From assembly GCF_918797505.1 (NCBI RefSeq), contig NC_092801.1, positions 29,418,477-29,482,476 on the forward strand: a stretch of 64,000 nucleotides of DNA, written 5' to 3'. The notes below the pieces were generated by a model. It was not told where the DNA came from. It made no database searches and saw only the letters and a program-made list of their open reading frames with translations. Positions 44,101-46,886 of the stretch are shown piece after piece; position 1 is the stretch's first letter; each line of letters begins with the position of its first letter. This stretch comes from Bemisia tabaci. Lineage: Eukaryota; Arthropoda; Insecta; Hemiptera; Aleyrodidae. Both the position numbers and the translations under genes were made by a program.

Positions 44101-46886
44101 AAAATTTCCCATGACGAATATTGCTATCGCTAGCGATTGCAAAAACCAAATTGTTTTCTTCTTTTGAATCATCTTATTAAATTGTCATTTGTTTTTAATT
44201 GCCTTAAAATATTCAATGTACAATATATCGTATATATGTATGTATAGGCACTTTTTTATGTTTTTAATTTTTTCTTTACGAAATAATTACTTCATTTTGA
44301 AAACATTTATATTTTTAAAACGTGACAAATATTTGTAAAACTTTTTCCAAGCGACATTAATCTCAATAAGCCGCAGTTGTGCCGACAGAAACTGCAAAAA
44401 TGAATAAAAAAGGGGAAAAAACCAAGAAGCACGCAATCTTTAGTTTTAACCCATTTGTACATCGATCTTTTAGAGTCAAATACGTCAAATTTTGAGCGTT
44501 TGGTTGCGCGTACACCTCGCTGCAGCACAATGAAAGCACTTATTTTTAAAAATACCAATATTTAAGAAACGCACATTATATTATTATTCTCCTTTGATAA
44601 ATTAATACATATTTTTTCCATCAATTGAAATAAGCATAATTAATGCAGAGTGTGCAAACATTTCAAAATCATGAGTTAAAAACGCTGACTATGCGAGTAT
44701 AAATTTTAAAGCCTAACAGAGCGGAGCGGCGCGCGGCGCGGCGGCGGCGTGCTGCCAGCACGAGGGGCTCACTAGCTCCTACAAACCTAAGTGGGTACTT
44801 CACGCATTACAATGCTTGAAGTATCCACTTAGGTTTGTAGGCGCCAATGCGCGTTCCGCGCTGGCCGCCCGCCCGCCGTGCGGCGGCGCTTGAAGCAACT
44901 ATTTCGCAACAGAGGTGTTGCACAGTATTACACTACATTGAGCGTATTAAGAATGACAGGCATCCTTTAAAGGTGCAGATCTTTCCTCGCAAAATAAATC
45001 AAGATACTTATCGTACACTGGAAAAATCTAAGAGTTTTTAGCTGAGGCAAATATAGAGGTTTATCCGGTTCAGGTATAACAAGATGCGAAAATCTTGAAA
45101 GATAATCAAGTCCTGTTACACAAAAGAGTTGTAGAGAGTTTTAGTGAATTTTGTCTCAAGGCATTGACGCTCCCCCATTTTTACCAAAACTCTGAACTAT
45201 ATATTATTTTCCGTTGGACCAAATAGACAAAACAAAAAAACAAGCAAACCCTCATTCTTCCAAGACATTTTACATTTTCATCCAAAAACGTCGTGAGCAA
45301 TTATCGTTTGTATTTACTTGTGGGCCAATTAACTTTAGGTCTCAACTGGCACGTGGACCAAAACTCCCGTGCCGAAAAAACGCGTGGACGTAAATTACCG
45401 GAAAAAACAGGTGCGCGGACAAAAAATCGTTGACGAAATGTCCTATAACCGAAGGCAACATAATTCGTACTCTTATTTCGTTCCTTTATTACTAAATTTT
45501 ATGTTTTTCTATTTCTTGACCAGTGGCTCACACATTCCCGACGTTTGTTAACGACATACTTTATAATTTATAATATGTGACAAAATATTTCATAATTTAC
45601 AAATGTACAGTTTTAGGGAGTTGAAAATTGTACGCCTAATTTTTTCCAATAGCTCGTTCCACTGTTTTTTGTATTAGAATGAAATGTTTTAATGTCACAC
45701 GAACCTGCGTCTATAATGGCTTCAACGGCCGTCTCTAAACCTTTTCTCGTGATAGGATCCAATGCGGGAGGTTGCTGGAAATGGACGTTGAAAAAAGTTG
45801 CATCAAATTTATCAGAGCCAAATGCATTTCCGTGGTACATGGGCAAACTGTTGGCTGAAAATAGAGGCAGCAATGAAAAAAAGTGTTGTTTAAAGTATTT
45901 TATTTTTCTTGACATCCTATGAATATTTTCCTTGCCCATTTAAAACTATTCAAGTAAAATTTCAAGGAGATATTTTGATAGTTTTTCTAAAAAAACGAAA
46001 CATAAAAATTAGAAATTTTAAAAAGTTTCAGTTGAGAGACGCATTTTTCGAGTGTAAGTATCGTTACTATACGAGTTCATGAAAAAAGTTCACAAGACTG
46101 TACCTTTAATTCTTTTGTGTTCTATGAGATTAATTTATTTGTAAAGTTCAGTAGTATTTTCATTGTACAATATTCATAGTACAAATTCATTGTAAAGTAA
46201 TTAGTTTGTAAAGTTAAAGTATTTCGAAGTTTGCAGCAGAATAATCACTCTTTTCGGAGAAAACCATTAATAGTTAGAAATAAATGGCAATGGTGAAACG
46301 ATGACTTTCAAAATCTCGCAATTTTTCTAAAAGTTTATGCCTTTACATTTTTTTTATGGAATATATTTTTCGGCAGGTAAATATGTCCACCATCATCAAC
46401 GCACGAATTGCGCGTGTGACTTACTGAAGTAAACAGAGGAATTTTGCGTGTTCATATCATATTAAAAATTCAGCATGCTATAAGTTAAAAATTGTCCAAA
46501 AGCAGATTAGAGATACGTTTAAATTCTCATGCCTTAAGAGGTAGATCAAAAGCCTTGCCCAGATTTTGGGTATGCACCAGCACCGGTCATACTCATAATA
46601 GGATATCTAGTCCTGCAAGGGTAGGGCTACGCTACTTACGGCTGGTGCGGACCCAAAATCTAGATGATGCCAATTCAGGACCCAGTCCTGAAATCGTTTT
46701 TCCGTGCAGAATTTATCGCTTGTGCAATTGCTCAGAAAGGTAAGCCTTACGGTTTTGCCATTTGCGCTCATCTTCGGTGATAAGAAATGCCTTCCTGTCG
46801 AGCGCTTTCTCAAATTCAGCAACATTTTCGCAATCCGGAAATGCGCCTGCTGTTCCGGAAATTACAACCTTCACGCAGCCGTCCAT
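1..46886 (-). CDS. Gene A: fatty-acid-synthase-like multidomain protein, 30 exons found, 3' end outside window
   Basis: Whole-gene entry; exons are listed separately. The joined exons give about 2,050 codons with no in-frame stop, close to the 2,100-2,500 residues usual for animal FAS. Approximate residues: KS 1-407, linker 408-490, MAT 490-810, DH-like 810-1140, pseudo-methyltransferase-like 1144-1380, ER-like 1380-1700, KR-like 1700-1895, carrier/TE-like 1895 onward. Animal FAS is a cytosolic homodimer making fatty acids from acetyl- and malonyl-CoA. Here only the MAT has its active-site residues (GHSVGE, the Arg in FLRGK, the His in AYHS). The KS Cys, DH His, ER and KR NADPH loops, KR Ser/Tyr and TE Ser are replaced. 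All borders are GT-AG and all phases match, so it does not look like a decayed pseudogene; a pseudoenzyme or scaffold is my inference. Two segments usual in FAS were not found: part of the pseudo-methyltransferase (between 18.5 and 14.8 kb) and the N-terminal ER strand (between 12.1 and 10.8 kb). Confidence 0.88.
155..1085. other. Gene A intron 29
   Basis: 931 bases. No coding sequence seen. A foldback repeat occupies 648-852; the rest shows nothing recognisable. Confidence 0.6.
648..852. repeat. Foldback (MITE-like) repeat
   Basis: The left arm (agcactcactta at 659, then caacgtaataaaggcgtgg) is mirrored on the right (cacgcccttattacgttg ... taagtgagtgct). Arms are roughly 50 bases or more, imperfect. 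No coding capacity. Confidence 0.65.
1086..1396 (-). CDS. Gene A exon 29: carrier-protein rump and thioesterase-like start
   Basis: 311 bases, acceptor aaccag, donor gag|gtaatg. The first third (CEKLTDYLPSSIHELEEMG) lies where the acyl carrier domain should be, but no clear DSL phosphopantetheine motif is seen. The last part, LPVFIVPAFCQTQLKPLI and YPCYVAHVHPEAGS, matches the TE entry strand 'RPLFLVHPI.G......LA..L..P.YGLQ'. Confidence 0.82.
1480..1690. repeat. MITE of the GGACGTATTT family
   Basis: The left end gacgtatttctgtcaaacgg is mirrored by the right end ccgtttgatataaatacgtc. The same termini recur at 11004, 11382, 20813, 34190 and 53450, which defines a family. Lies in gene A intron 28. 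Confidence 0.8.
1951..2260. repeat. Foldback MITE (GTTGCATGTGTGAGG family)
   Basis: Terminal inverted repeats start gttgcatgtgtgaggaattt and return as aattcctcacacatgcaaca, with further mirrored blocks (cttacgtaaaagttcgcg). A larger copy is at 5861-6367. A C run (1915-1929) lies just before it. No protein. Confidence 0.85.
2405..2612 (-). CDS. Gene A exon 28: KR-like domain C-terminal half, catalytic residues not seen
   Basis: 208 bases, acceptor ctcacag, donor a|gtaaga. Reads DDMVTIVCSDDVDCSHALGQ where FAS has 'LDYFVVFSSVSC..GNAGQSNYG'. The Ser and Tyr of the reductase triad are not in register, and the Tyr segment is absent. Phase joins exon 29. Confidence 0.78.
2613..3203. repeat. Gene A intron 27, with degenerate copy of a foldback repeat
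   Basis: Contains fragments (about 2690-3060) of the palindromic family seen best at 21143-21415, for example the gtttgcggcgttgcagactt and cgagatacgc...catcgtcgatatat segments. No gene seen. Confidence 0.5.
3204..3457 (-). CDS. Gene A exon 27: KR-like domain, NADPH loop lost
   Basis: 254 bases, acceptor tttcag, donor ctg|gtgagt. Continues YIIL-TETAGKAVNIID, then WLLERGVKKIVMATL. FAS has 'YII.GGLGGFG.ELAQWL..RG...LVL.SRSG' here, so the TGGLGGFG loop is replaced by LTETAGKA while helix and strands remain. Confidence 0.9.
3773..3939 (-). CDS. Gene A exon 26: ER end and first KR strand
   Basis: 167 bases, acceptor ttacag, donor a|gtaagc. Reads SVELITEQGGKLILDVS, the FAS 'A..YM..GKHIGKVVV', followed by a lysine-rich linker and HQTYIIL, the first Rossmann strand of the ketoreductase ('KSYIIAGG'). 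Confidence 0.85.
4176..4404. repeat. Palindromic MITE, copy 1
   Basis: About 229 bases, nearly a perfect inverted repeat: cacattggatctagagtcca at the left returns as ctctacatccaatgtg at the right, centred near 4290. Tips are acactgg/ccagtgt. The open frames on both strands are mirror shadows of each other. Confidence 0.85.
4650..4875. repeat. Palindromic MITE, copy 2
   Basis: Same family as 4176-4404, with tips cactgg/ccagtg and the same internal palindrome. The two copies are only 245 bases apart in the same intron. Confidence 0.85.
5127..5356. repeat. Palindromic MITE with AGTATCACAAG tips, copy 1
   Basis: The left tip aaagtatcacaagcccgatg is mirrored by catggcacttgtgatacttt; arms include caccgccattt-like and tttctctgcaaaaaaataaa blocks. 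A second copy is at 61976-62210. It begins about 80 bases into the intron after exon 25. Confidence 0.85.
5439..5818 (-). CDS. Gene A exon 25: ER-like domain, C-terminal half
   Basis: 380 bases, acceptor ttccag, donor cg|gtgtgt. Reads FYVPVMFATGGIGADIIISD, then CIGEFGCFVNLNEETM and SGRIVHIPHQILDTDNLNQL. It matches the FAS run 'TGGKGVDLVLNSL...HGRFLEIGK...GVVRPL'. The open frame runs on past the donor to 5324, into a foldback repeat, but phase and alignment favour the splice into exon 26. Confidence 0.88.
5861..6367. repeat. Large palindromic MITE (GTTGCATGTGTGAGG family)
   Basis: About 500 bases; both halves mirror each other from gatgttgcatgtgtgagg to cctcacacatgcaacatctc, including the gaacttttacgtaagaatca block. 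It ends about 43 bases from the acceptor of exon 25. Confidence 0.85.
6690..6960. repeat. Degenerate palindromic repeat
   Basis: The segments ctatactttatttttttaaa, aactactcaacgtcaattct and acgtggt...cgtcgatgga match the family at 21143-21415. Copy is incomplete at the left. The open frame across it is not a gene. Confidence 0.55.
7305..8282 (+). mobile_element. Mariner-type transposon, internally deleted, flanked by TA
   Basis: 978 bases with inverted repeats of about 190 bases (ggtgtcccaaaagcaccggg left; cccggtacttttgggacacc right). Filled site reads aaagTA-[element]-TAtgatatt; the empty copy at 43.87 kb reads aaagTAtgatatt. This is a direct TA duplication, typical of Tc1/mariner. The N-terminal DNA-binding half of the transposase is missing, so the copy should not be autonomous. 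Confidence 0.92.
7535..8055 (+). pseudogene. Mariner transposase, C-terminal remnant with catalytic Asp lost
   Basis: About 170 residues. Has WILHQDNARPHTS with the second catalytic Asp and PYSPDLAPCDFWMFP with the third; 34 residues separate them, the D34D spacing of mariner. In the first motif, usually WWDxxG, the sequence is FFYFRG, so the first Asp is Tyr. No helix-turn-helix part upstream. It lies between the inverted repeats of the element and runs to a stop at 8053-8055. Confidence 0.92.
8405..9247 (-). repeat. tRNA-like composite repeat, copy 1
   Basis: On the minus strand 8414-8515 has an A-box-like tggctcagatgacta and B-box-like ggggttcgaatctc, as in tRNA-derived SINEs. The rest (to the gggaacggagttccccatga end) matches copies at 9248-10086 and 40275-41160. 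About 0.84 kb. Open frames in it (around FFHLEMSCLTGKSAQNHEVP) recur in all copies and belong to the repeat. Confidence 0.75.
9248..10086 (-). repeat. tRNA-like composite repeat, copy 2
   Basis: Directly follows copy 1 in the same orientation; has the same B-box-like ggttcgaatctc (minus strand, about 9258) and A-box-like tggctcagttgactc. Ends 35 bases before the donor of gene A exon 24. The tandem arrangement suggests duplication after insertion. Confidence 0.78.
10121..10300 (-). CDS. Gene A exon 24: ER-like nucleotide-binding region, glycine loop lost
   Basis: 180 bases, acceptor attcag, donor gag|gtatgt. Reads KKTAFILNGQTPIGIACISL and LNMGYDVFATVPNKAARKLL. FAS has 'GETLLIHSGSGGVGQAAI' here; the SGSGGVG loop is NGQTPIG. 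It ends FPE, which joins exon 25. Confidence 0.9.
10647..10826 (-). CDS. Gene A exon 23: ER-like domain, catalytic fold part
   Basis: 180 bases, acceptor aacag, donor atg|gtttgt. Reads LDYSGISLSGHNVMGIAYKP, matching FAS 'GMEFSGRD..G.RVMG', and ends PLIGAAALPSAYLM ('AASVPVVYSTAYYA'). The preceding 'YYASLNFRD' exon was not found between 10.9 and 12.1 kb; exons 22 and 23 still join in phase. Confidence 0.88.
11002..11127. repeat. Palindromic MITE of the GGACGTATTT family
   Basis: 125 bases, nearly a perfect hairpin: ggacgtatttctgtcaaacg at left, cgtttgacagaaatacgtcc at right, and mirrored inner blocks (gtgcattatgacttgagccc / gggctcacgttataatgcac). Confidence 0.88.
11171..11818. repeat. MITE (TGGACCGCGTTCA family) interrupted by another MITE
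   Basis: The left end tggaccgcgttcagcagaaa and right end ctttctgctaaaagcggtcc match the intact copy at 26577-26831. The interruption falls at cccaattaaattt|gg. Confidence 0.8.
11380..11766. repeat. GGACGTATTT-family MITE nested in another MITE
   Basis: The left end ggacgtatttctaccaaaca is mirrored by tgtttggtagaaatacgtcc, with inner mirrored ggtgagaaatatggggtgtg. Contains an internal gctgacgtcactggcgcttt block shared with 20700, 34090 and others. Confidence 0.82.
12156..12411 (-). CDS. Gene A exon 22: strand before the ER domain
   Basis: 256 bases, acceptor gtttag chosen because phase 2 from exon 21 then gives K-CHLYLMLDDN; donor gag|gtaagt. Reads MTVNVLRKGKWGSYYKLPVP, matching FAS 'MNVYRDG.WG..RH'. 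The exon ends at VVRELGKE. Confidence 0.88.
12772..12962 (-). CDS. Gene A exon 21: pseudo-methyltransferase to ER linker
   Basis: 191 bases, acceptor ttacag, donor aa|gttagt. Reads SVILVVQKLPPANPIITIQR and ILRESGKIGLK. Together with exon 22 it matches 'LRREPGG.RLRCVLL' of FAS. Confidence 0.8.
13309..13730. repeat. TIR element with CTCCGGAGAGCTCTCCGGAG tips
   Basis: The left end agctgcgttgctaaagtctc followed by cggagagctctccgg is mirrored by ctccggagagctctccgg and gagtttagcaacgcagct. About 420 bases, GC-richer than its surroundings, TA at both edges. No transposase. Confidence 0.82.
13789..14043 (-). CDS. Gene A exon 20: pseudo-methyltransferase-like region
   Basis: 255 bases, acceptor ccacag, donor aag|gtaagc, phase 0. 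Reads SLTSWKNCDDDYLLTITPAQ and ends FASIRYGFLKK. The 'D.LL' strand fits the FAS pseudo-methyltransferase, which has no methyl-transfer activity in animals. Identification rests mainly on order and phase. Confidence 0.75.
14044..14643. other. Gene A intron 19 with a short inverted-repeat element
   Basis: A small element at about 14455-14577 has mirrored acatggaaaaaatt/atttttccatgg ends. Nothing else recognisable. Confidence 0.5.
14644..14826 (-). CDS. Gene A exon 19: pseudo-methyltransferase-like region
   Basis: 183 bases, acceptor tctcag, donor tat|gtgagc. Reads FLRASLQTIVENSRHATVTT and then LKIHISGEKCGRLAASSPDI, resembling the FAS segment 'L...LDTAVEN......VVEV.AG.G.LYS'. About 60-100 residues expected just upstream were not found. 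Confidence 0.72.
15065..15840. repeat. Palindromic repeat split by a TTAA element
   Basis: The left half (tcgacggtgaaagtcgg, gtctgaaaatctccacctct) and the right half (gacgtcgcaaaccgaaatca, acaccgtcgatatgt) belong to the family of 21143-21415. They are separated by the insertion at 15149-15651. Confidence 0.7.
15149..15651. mobile_element. Non-autonomous element flanked by TTAA
   Basis: 503 bases with tips ggtgaatccagg / cctggattcacc, flanked on both sides by TTAA (15145-15148, 15652-15655). TTAA target duplication is the mark of piggyBac-type elements. No transposase frame. Confidence 0.78.
18050..18294. repeat. T48 run with short repeat shared with 23.87 kb
   Basis: 48 T at 18246-18293. 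The adjacent 18160-18243 segment matches 23866-23950 in reverse (gttgataaggcgcgtcatta, agttttca.ttacagagattt). The long lysine-coding frame here is a reading of the poly-A strand. Confidence 0.8.
18527..18693 (-). CDS. Gene A exon 18: end of DH-like domain
   Basis: Acceptor cataggatc; reads NFFVSTVVRHLECDGITIYG and LKTAPVIEKVKNSNG, the FAS DH end ('G..I.GL......'). I chose donor aag|gtaaca. The frame stays open to 18365, and aca|gttaag at 18388 would give a 305-base exon in the same phase, adding 46 residues. Confidence 0.75.
18694..19307. other. Gene A intron 17
   Basis: About 600 bases, AT-rich; no repeat or coding segment recognised. Confidence 0.5.
19308..19472 (-). CDS. Gene A exon 17: DH-like, second-half catalytic region
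   Basis: 165 bases, acceptor taatag, donor g|gtaagg. Reads LKWDPNWTIYLDTAVRLNIL, aligning with 'W..NWV.F.D...Q..IL' of FAS, so the DH Asp is kept while its His partner is lost (exon 14). Ends with PVSIQSISVNPTVLRGYTKG. Confidence 0.9.
19473..20064. other. Gene A intron 16
   Basis: About 590 bases, AT-rich; nothing recognised. Confidence 0.5.
20065..20385 (-). CDS. Gene A exon 16: DH-like domain, middle
   Basis: 321 bases, acceptor ttccag, donor g|gtaagt. Reads LIQILPGTGDFSVFQEW, then MILTGRIKVWEKPKKP, the FAS 'V...L.....F.V.E.....SG.V..W' strands. The usual YGPHFQG segment near the exon end is not recognisable. Confidence 0.88.
20386..21614. other. Gene A intron 15 with two repeats
   Basis: Contains a partial GGACGTATTT-family MITE (about 20700-20815, with gctgacgtcactggtacttt) and the palindromic repeat at 21143-21415. 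No gene. Confidence 0.6.
21143..21415. repeat. Palindromic MITE, best copy of its family
   Basis: Mirrored ends: tattgacggtgttaagtccg at left and cgcacttacgccgtctatat at right, with mirrored ttgtgacgacacagacttcc-like and gcggagattttcaaacattg blocks. Degenerate relatives at 2690, 6690, 15065 and 62220. Confidence 0.75.
21615..21723 (-). CDS. Gene A exon 15: DH-like, first hot-dog strands
   Basis: 109 bases, acceptor tttcaag, donor g|gtaaga. Reads TEVWDILAKFHRKSFDELPV and then QFEDLQLLSSINHNGKG, matching the FAS segment 'W..LA......LPV.FEDV.L......'. Confidence 0.85.
21724..22564. other. Gene A intron 14
   Basis: About 840 bases; nothing recognised on either strand. Confidence 0.5.
22565..22687 (-). 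CDS. Gene A exon 14: start of DH-like domain, catalytic His not present
   Basis: 123 bases, acceptor attcag after a pyrimidine tract, donor ttg|gtaagt, phase 0 on both sides; other phases hit a stop. Reads YFLEEIQNALLACEKTG and ends SPILALSFFL, placed where FAS has 'DH..DG..LFPATGYL'. Spacing fits but the HxxxGxxxxP motif is gone. Weakest match among the accepted exons. Confidence 0.6.
22688..23571. other. Gene A intron 13
   Basis: About 880 bases with an A-rich run near 23148-23180. A 90-base open segment at 23400-23490 was considered as an exon and rejected. Confidence 0.5.
23572..23710 (-). CDS. Gene A exon 13: MAT-DH junction
   Basis: 139 bases, acceptor attatag, donor caa|gtatga. Reads LYLLGFEPDVVALYPPIQYP and ends WEHTESYPPPEGQ, corresponding to the 'LFPPV.FP...W.HS' segment between MAT and DH. 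The upstream Gln codon is split (ca|g), matching exon 12. Confidence 0.88.
23711..24862. other. Gene A intron 12
   Basis: About 1.15 kb. 23866-23950 repeats 18160-18243 in inverse orientation; the remainder shows nothing recognisable. Confidence 0.55.
24863..25164 (-). CDS. Gene A exon 12: MAT C-terminal part
   Basis: 302 bases, acceptor tttcag, donor ca|gtaagt. Reads WVSTSIPEHRWDTELA, SSAEYLANNLLSPVLFEDVL and EIAPHGLLQAILKRAVP, all strongly FAS-like. This is among the best conserved exons of the gene. Confidence 0.95.
25165..26157. other. Gene A intron 11
   Basis: About 1 kb; nothing recognised. Confidence 0.5.
26158..26387 (-). CDS. Gene A exon 11: MAT catalytic histidine exon, intact
   Basis: 230 bases, acceptor aatag, donor cag|gtattt. 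Reads through ACRNSASSCTLSGPAEDVEA to VANIAYHSRYIQPAG; the His in AYHS aligns with the MAT catalytic His. It completes the Ser-His pair of exon 10. Confidence 0.94.
26388..27410. other. Gene A intron 10 with one MITE
   Basis: About 1 kb; holds the intact MITE at 26577-26831, otherwise nothing seen. Confidence 0.6.
26577..26831. repeat. Palindromic MITE (TGGACCGCGTTCA family), intact copy
   Basis: The left end ggaccgcgttcaacagaaag is mirrored by ctttccgtttatcgtggtcc; further arms ccaagccacatcagctattg / caatgactgatgtggcttgg. Serves as the uninterrupted reference for 11171-11818. Confidence 0.87.
27411..27600 (-). CDS. Gene A exon 10: MAT nucleophile elbow, intact
   Basis: 190 bases, acceptor cgcag, donor g|gtaagt. 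Contains MIGHSVGELGCAYADNCL, the GxSxG serine elbow, and AFLRGKASLEA, with the Arg that binds the malonyl carboxylate in animal FAS. Both catalytic features are present, unlike the other domains of this gene. Confidence 0.95.
27601..28665. other. Gene A intron 9 with one MITE
   Basis: Holds the palindrome at 28139-28278; the rest shows nothing recognisable. Confidence 0.55.
28139..28278. repeat. Palindromic MITE with TGGGTCCACACC tips
   Basis: 140 bases; left tgggtccacaccaattcgcg, right cgcggaatggtgtggaccca, with mirrored gaaattccaaaa / ttttggaatttc blocks. Confidence 0.85.
28666..28896 (-). CDS. Gene A exon 9: start of malonyl/acetyl transferase
   Basis: 231 bases, acceptor tttcag, donor cag|gttaga. 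Reads RPLWYVFSGMGSQWAGMG, the FAS 'F.GMG.QW.GMG' entry strand of the MAT, and ends at CFVGITAIQ before the nucleophile exon. Confidence 0.94.
28897..30479. other. Gene A intron 8
   Basis: 1.6 kb. A 93-codon open frame at 29216-29497 (minus) includes FHHKSPCTINKTLSFVGFVS; I do not recognise it and it has no clear splice signals. Nothing else seen. Confidence 0.45.
30480..30708 (-). CDS. Gene A exon 8: KS-MAT linker
   Basis: 229 bases, acceptor ttccag, donor cag|gtacgc. Reads FPQILLLSSRTEEGIDQIL, later HMHRGYTIV and ending IPHKIQ, the FAS linker leading to the 'RGY' strand that packs against the acyltransferase. Confidence 0.9.
30709..31191. other. Gene A intron 7
   Basis: About 480 bases; nothing recognised. 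Confidence 0.5.
31192..31292 (-). CDS. Gene A exon 7: ketosynthase C-terminus
   Basis: 101 bases, acceptor cgtag, donor ag|gttagt. Reads VVTSATPCDGNLMGVNGISL and then WGGFGHIILQGNPR, matching the closing 'GINSFGFGG.N.H..L' strand of FAS ketosynthase in degraded form. Length and phase equal exon 7 of gene B. Confidence 0.9.
31293..32894. other. Gene A intron 6, with a direct duplication
   Basis: 1.6 kb. Two diverged direct copies of about 110 bases (31630-31740 and 31745-31860), sharing 'cttccaa.taggtaa.attgc'. Long open frames across it are not supported by splice signals. Confidence 0.5.
32895..33125 (-). CDS. Gene A exon 6: ketosynthase, second catalytic-histidine segment
   Basis: 231 bases, acceptor atacag, donor cag|gtaagt, phase 0. 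Reads DRDGKEVEAIIDFFCKD, then LLIGSCKSNIGHLDTAA, so the second catalytic His (NIGH) and preceding Lys are kept. It ends in the 'VPP.IN..SP.PEL' segment of the family. Confidence 0.94.
33126..34205. other. Gene A intron 5, one MITE
   Basis: 33126-33830 is AT-rich with nothing recognised; 33836-34200 is a GGACGTATTT-family MITE. Confidence 0.55.
33836..34200. repeat. GGACGTATTT-family MITE directly at a splice donor
   Basis: The left end gcgtatttatgctaaaagga is mirrored by tccattcagcataactacgt; inner gagaagatggggtgtgctcg is mirrored by cgagcacaccccatcttttt. Its edge is five bases from the end of gene A exon 5. Confidence 0.82.
34206..34444 (-). CDS. Gene A exon 5: ketosynthase, first catalytic-histidine segment (His to Asp)
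   Basis: 239 bases, acceptor ttttag, donor caa|gtgagt. Reads GYARGDGCVAFFLQRERDA and ends IEYIEADGSGLQ. Canonical ketosynthases have EAHGTGT here; the catalytic His is Asp. A MITE terminus starts directly after the first five intron bases. Confidence 0.93.
34527..34945. repeat. Foldback repeat rich in 'GGTAATTTTACC' motifs
   Basis: Tips acactgaaaaaaattctggg and gagatttttcctcagtg; the interior repeats short palindromes (ttggtaattttacca, gtaaaattacc) many times. Confidence 0.72.
34963..35212. repeat. GC-rich palindromic MITE
   Basis: Tips cactgaaaaaaaaaactccg and gcagtttttttttttcagtg; arms include ccgtgggagccgcaataacg / ggctcccacggc and ccgtccgttccgggctcaaa / tttgagcccgggacggacgg. Confidence 0.88.
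36020..36220 (-). CDS. Gene A exon 4: ketosynthase active-site exon, nucleophile Cys replaced
   Basis: 201 bases, acceptor accag, donor g|gtaact. Reads GPSLSYTGGWAALFFLL where condensing FAS ketosynthases have GPS..DTACSSSL. The cysteine position is Gly and its neighbours are also changed. The rest (SIDAAVIVCSNYIM, GMTSPDGKCRPFD) keeps the family pattern. Same length and phase as exon 4 of gene B, which keeps Cys. Confidence 0.93.
36221..37298. repeat. Gene A intron 3 with GC/C-rich repeat
   Basis: At 36640-37110 the segment 'ctcagctac.tgacggag..caggctatttgg' occurs twice, with a mirrored ccaaatagcccaggctac between, around runs of C. Looks like a nested foldback repeat; no gene. Confidence 0.55.
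37299..37463 (-). CDS. Gene A exon 3: ketosynthase core
   Basis: Acceptor ttttcag, donor g|gtaatt, 165 bases. The frame reads GVCPRSLAGSNTAVFTSYD and ends MSANRLSFSLNLNG, the FAS block before the active-site exon. The longest open frame at this place is a shadow; the true frame is fixed by phase and by the equal-length exon 3 of gene B. The intron upstream is 8.2 kb and full of repeats. Confidence 0.92.
37871..37936 (-). repeat. tRNA-like segment (SINE promoter type)
   Basis: The minus strand reads ctggtatagcttaatggtta (A-box-like) and cccgggttcaatccct (B-box-like) at tRNA spacing. I do not claim a functional tRNA; it sits inside a TIR element. Confidence 0.6.
39100..39400. repeat. 42-base minisatellite
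   Basis: About five to seven units of ggctatagccggcgattgaa followed by cgttctatcgccggcc and attcgt. Because 42 is a multiple of three the array reads open in several frames, producing a spurious repeat protein (GYSHEWPA units). Confidence 0.88.
40275..41160 (+). repeat. tRNA-like composite repeat, copy 3
   Basis: Opposite orientation to the copies at 8405-10086; starts gtcatgggaacggagttccc, with a tRNA-like end at 41020-41105 (agcctagttgactgaggcgc ... gagttcgatacccg). The tail ttgaatgttttagaccaatc also follows copy 1. Confidence 0.78.
41240..43264. mobile_element. Long-arm foldback element (about 765-base inverted arms)
   Basis: Left arm about 41240-42005, right arm about 42497-43264, loop about 490 bases. 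Tips ccgggtgtccgtaaagtaac / gttactttatggacacccga, flanked by TA on both sides. Arms differ at only a few bases; a 90-codon frame (starting MKDNSFWNFHYSRLLKFAAM) is identical in both. No transposase seen in the loop. Confidence 0.9.
43288..43790. repeat. Diverged direct duplication
   Basis: 43275-43420 and 43590-43790 share cccaaattaatga, attttcttttttcaataaa and gtctaacatttcagtt. Intervening DNA is T-rich. An aaat microsatellite lies at about 43710-43732. Confidence 0.65.
43810..44140. repeat. Older repeat, copy without the mariner (empty site)
   Basis: Reverse-complement match to 7030-8353 without the 978-base insert; at 43867-43880 it reads aatatcatactttac, the pre-insertion sequence. Confidence 0.87.
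44700..44885. repeat. GC-rich hairpin
   Basis: cctacaaacctaagtgggta is mirrored by tatccacttaggtttgtagg (44789-44842), flanked by strongly GC-rich DNA (gcggagcggcgcgcggcg, ggccgcccgcccgccgtg). The segment tgtaggcgccaatgcgcg recalls the subrepeats at 52.5 kb. Confidence 0.7.
45705..45854 (-). CDS. Gene A exon 2: ketosynthase, dimer-interface region
   Basis: Acceptor ttttcag, donor g|gttcgt. Reads LPMYHGNAFGSDKFDATFF and then LDPITRKGLETAVEAIIDAG. This is the conserved 'FDA.FF...MDP..R...E...EAI.DAG' block of animal FAS ketosynthase. Phase 1 in and out joins exons 1 and 3. Confidence 0.93.
45855..46750. other. Gene A intron 1
   Basis: About 900 bases, AT-rich; nothing recognised. Confidence 0.55.
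46751..46886 (-). CDS. Gene A exon 1: start of ketosynthase domain
   Basis: Begins with ATG in good context (agaATGGac) and reads MDGCVKVVISGTAGAFPD, the N-terminal strand and glycine turn of FAS ketosynthases, ending at ITEDERKWQN. The donor is c|gtaagg, phase 1. The frame stays open upstream, but an acceptor-like ttacag 21-27 bases before it suggests a 5' UTR intron. The N-terminus aligns well with gene B exon 1, which supports this start. Confidence 0.85.

Larger units (their letters stand above)
37464..45704. other. Gene A intron 2 (8.2 kb): stacked mobile elements
   Basis: Order from left: TIR element 37575-39503, unclassified 39504-40270, tRNA-like composite 40275-41160, 2-kb foldback 41240-43264, a direct duplication 43288-43790, the older repeat 43810-44140, and a GC-rich hairpin 44700-44885. 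44886-45704 shows nothing recognised. Confidence 0.7.
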
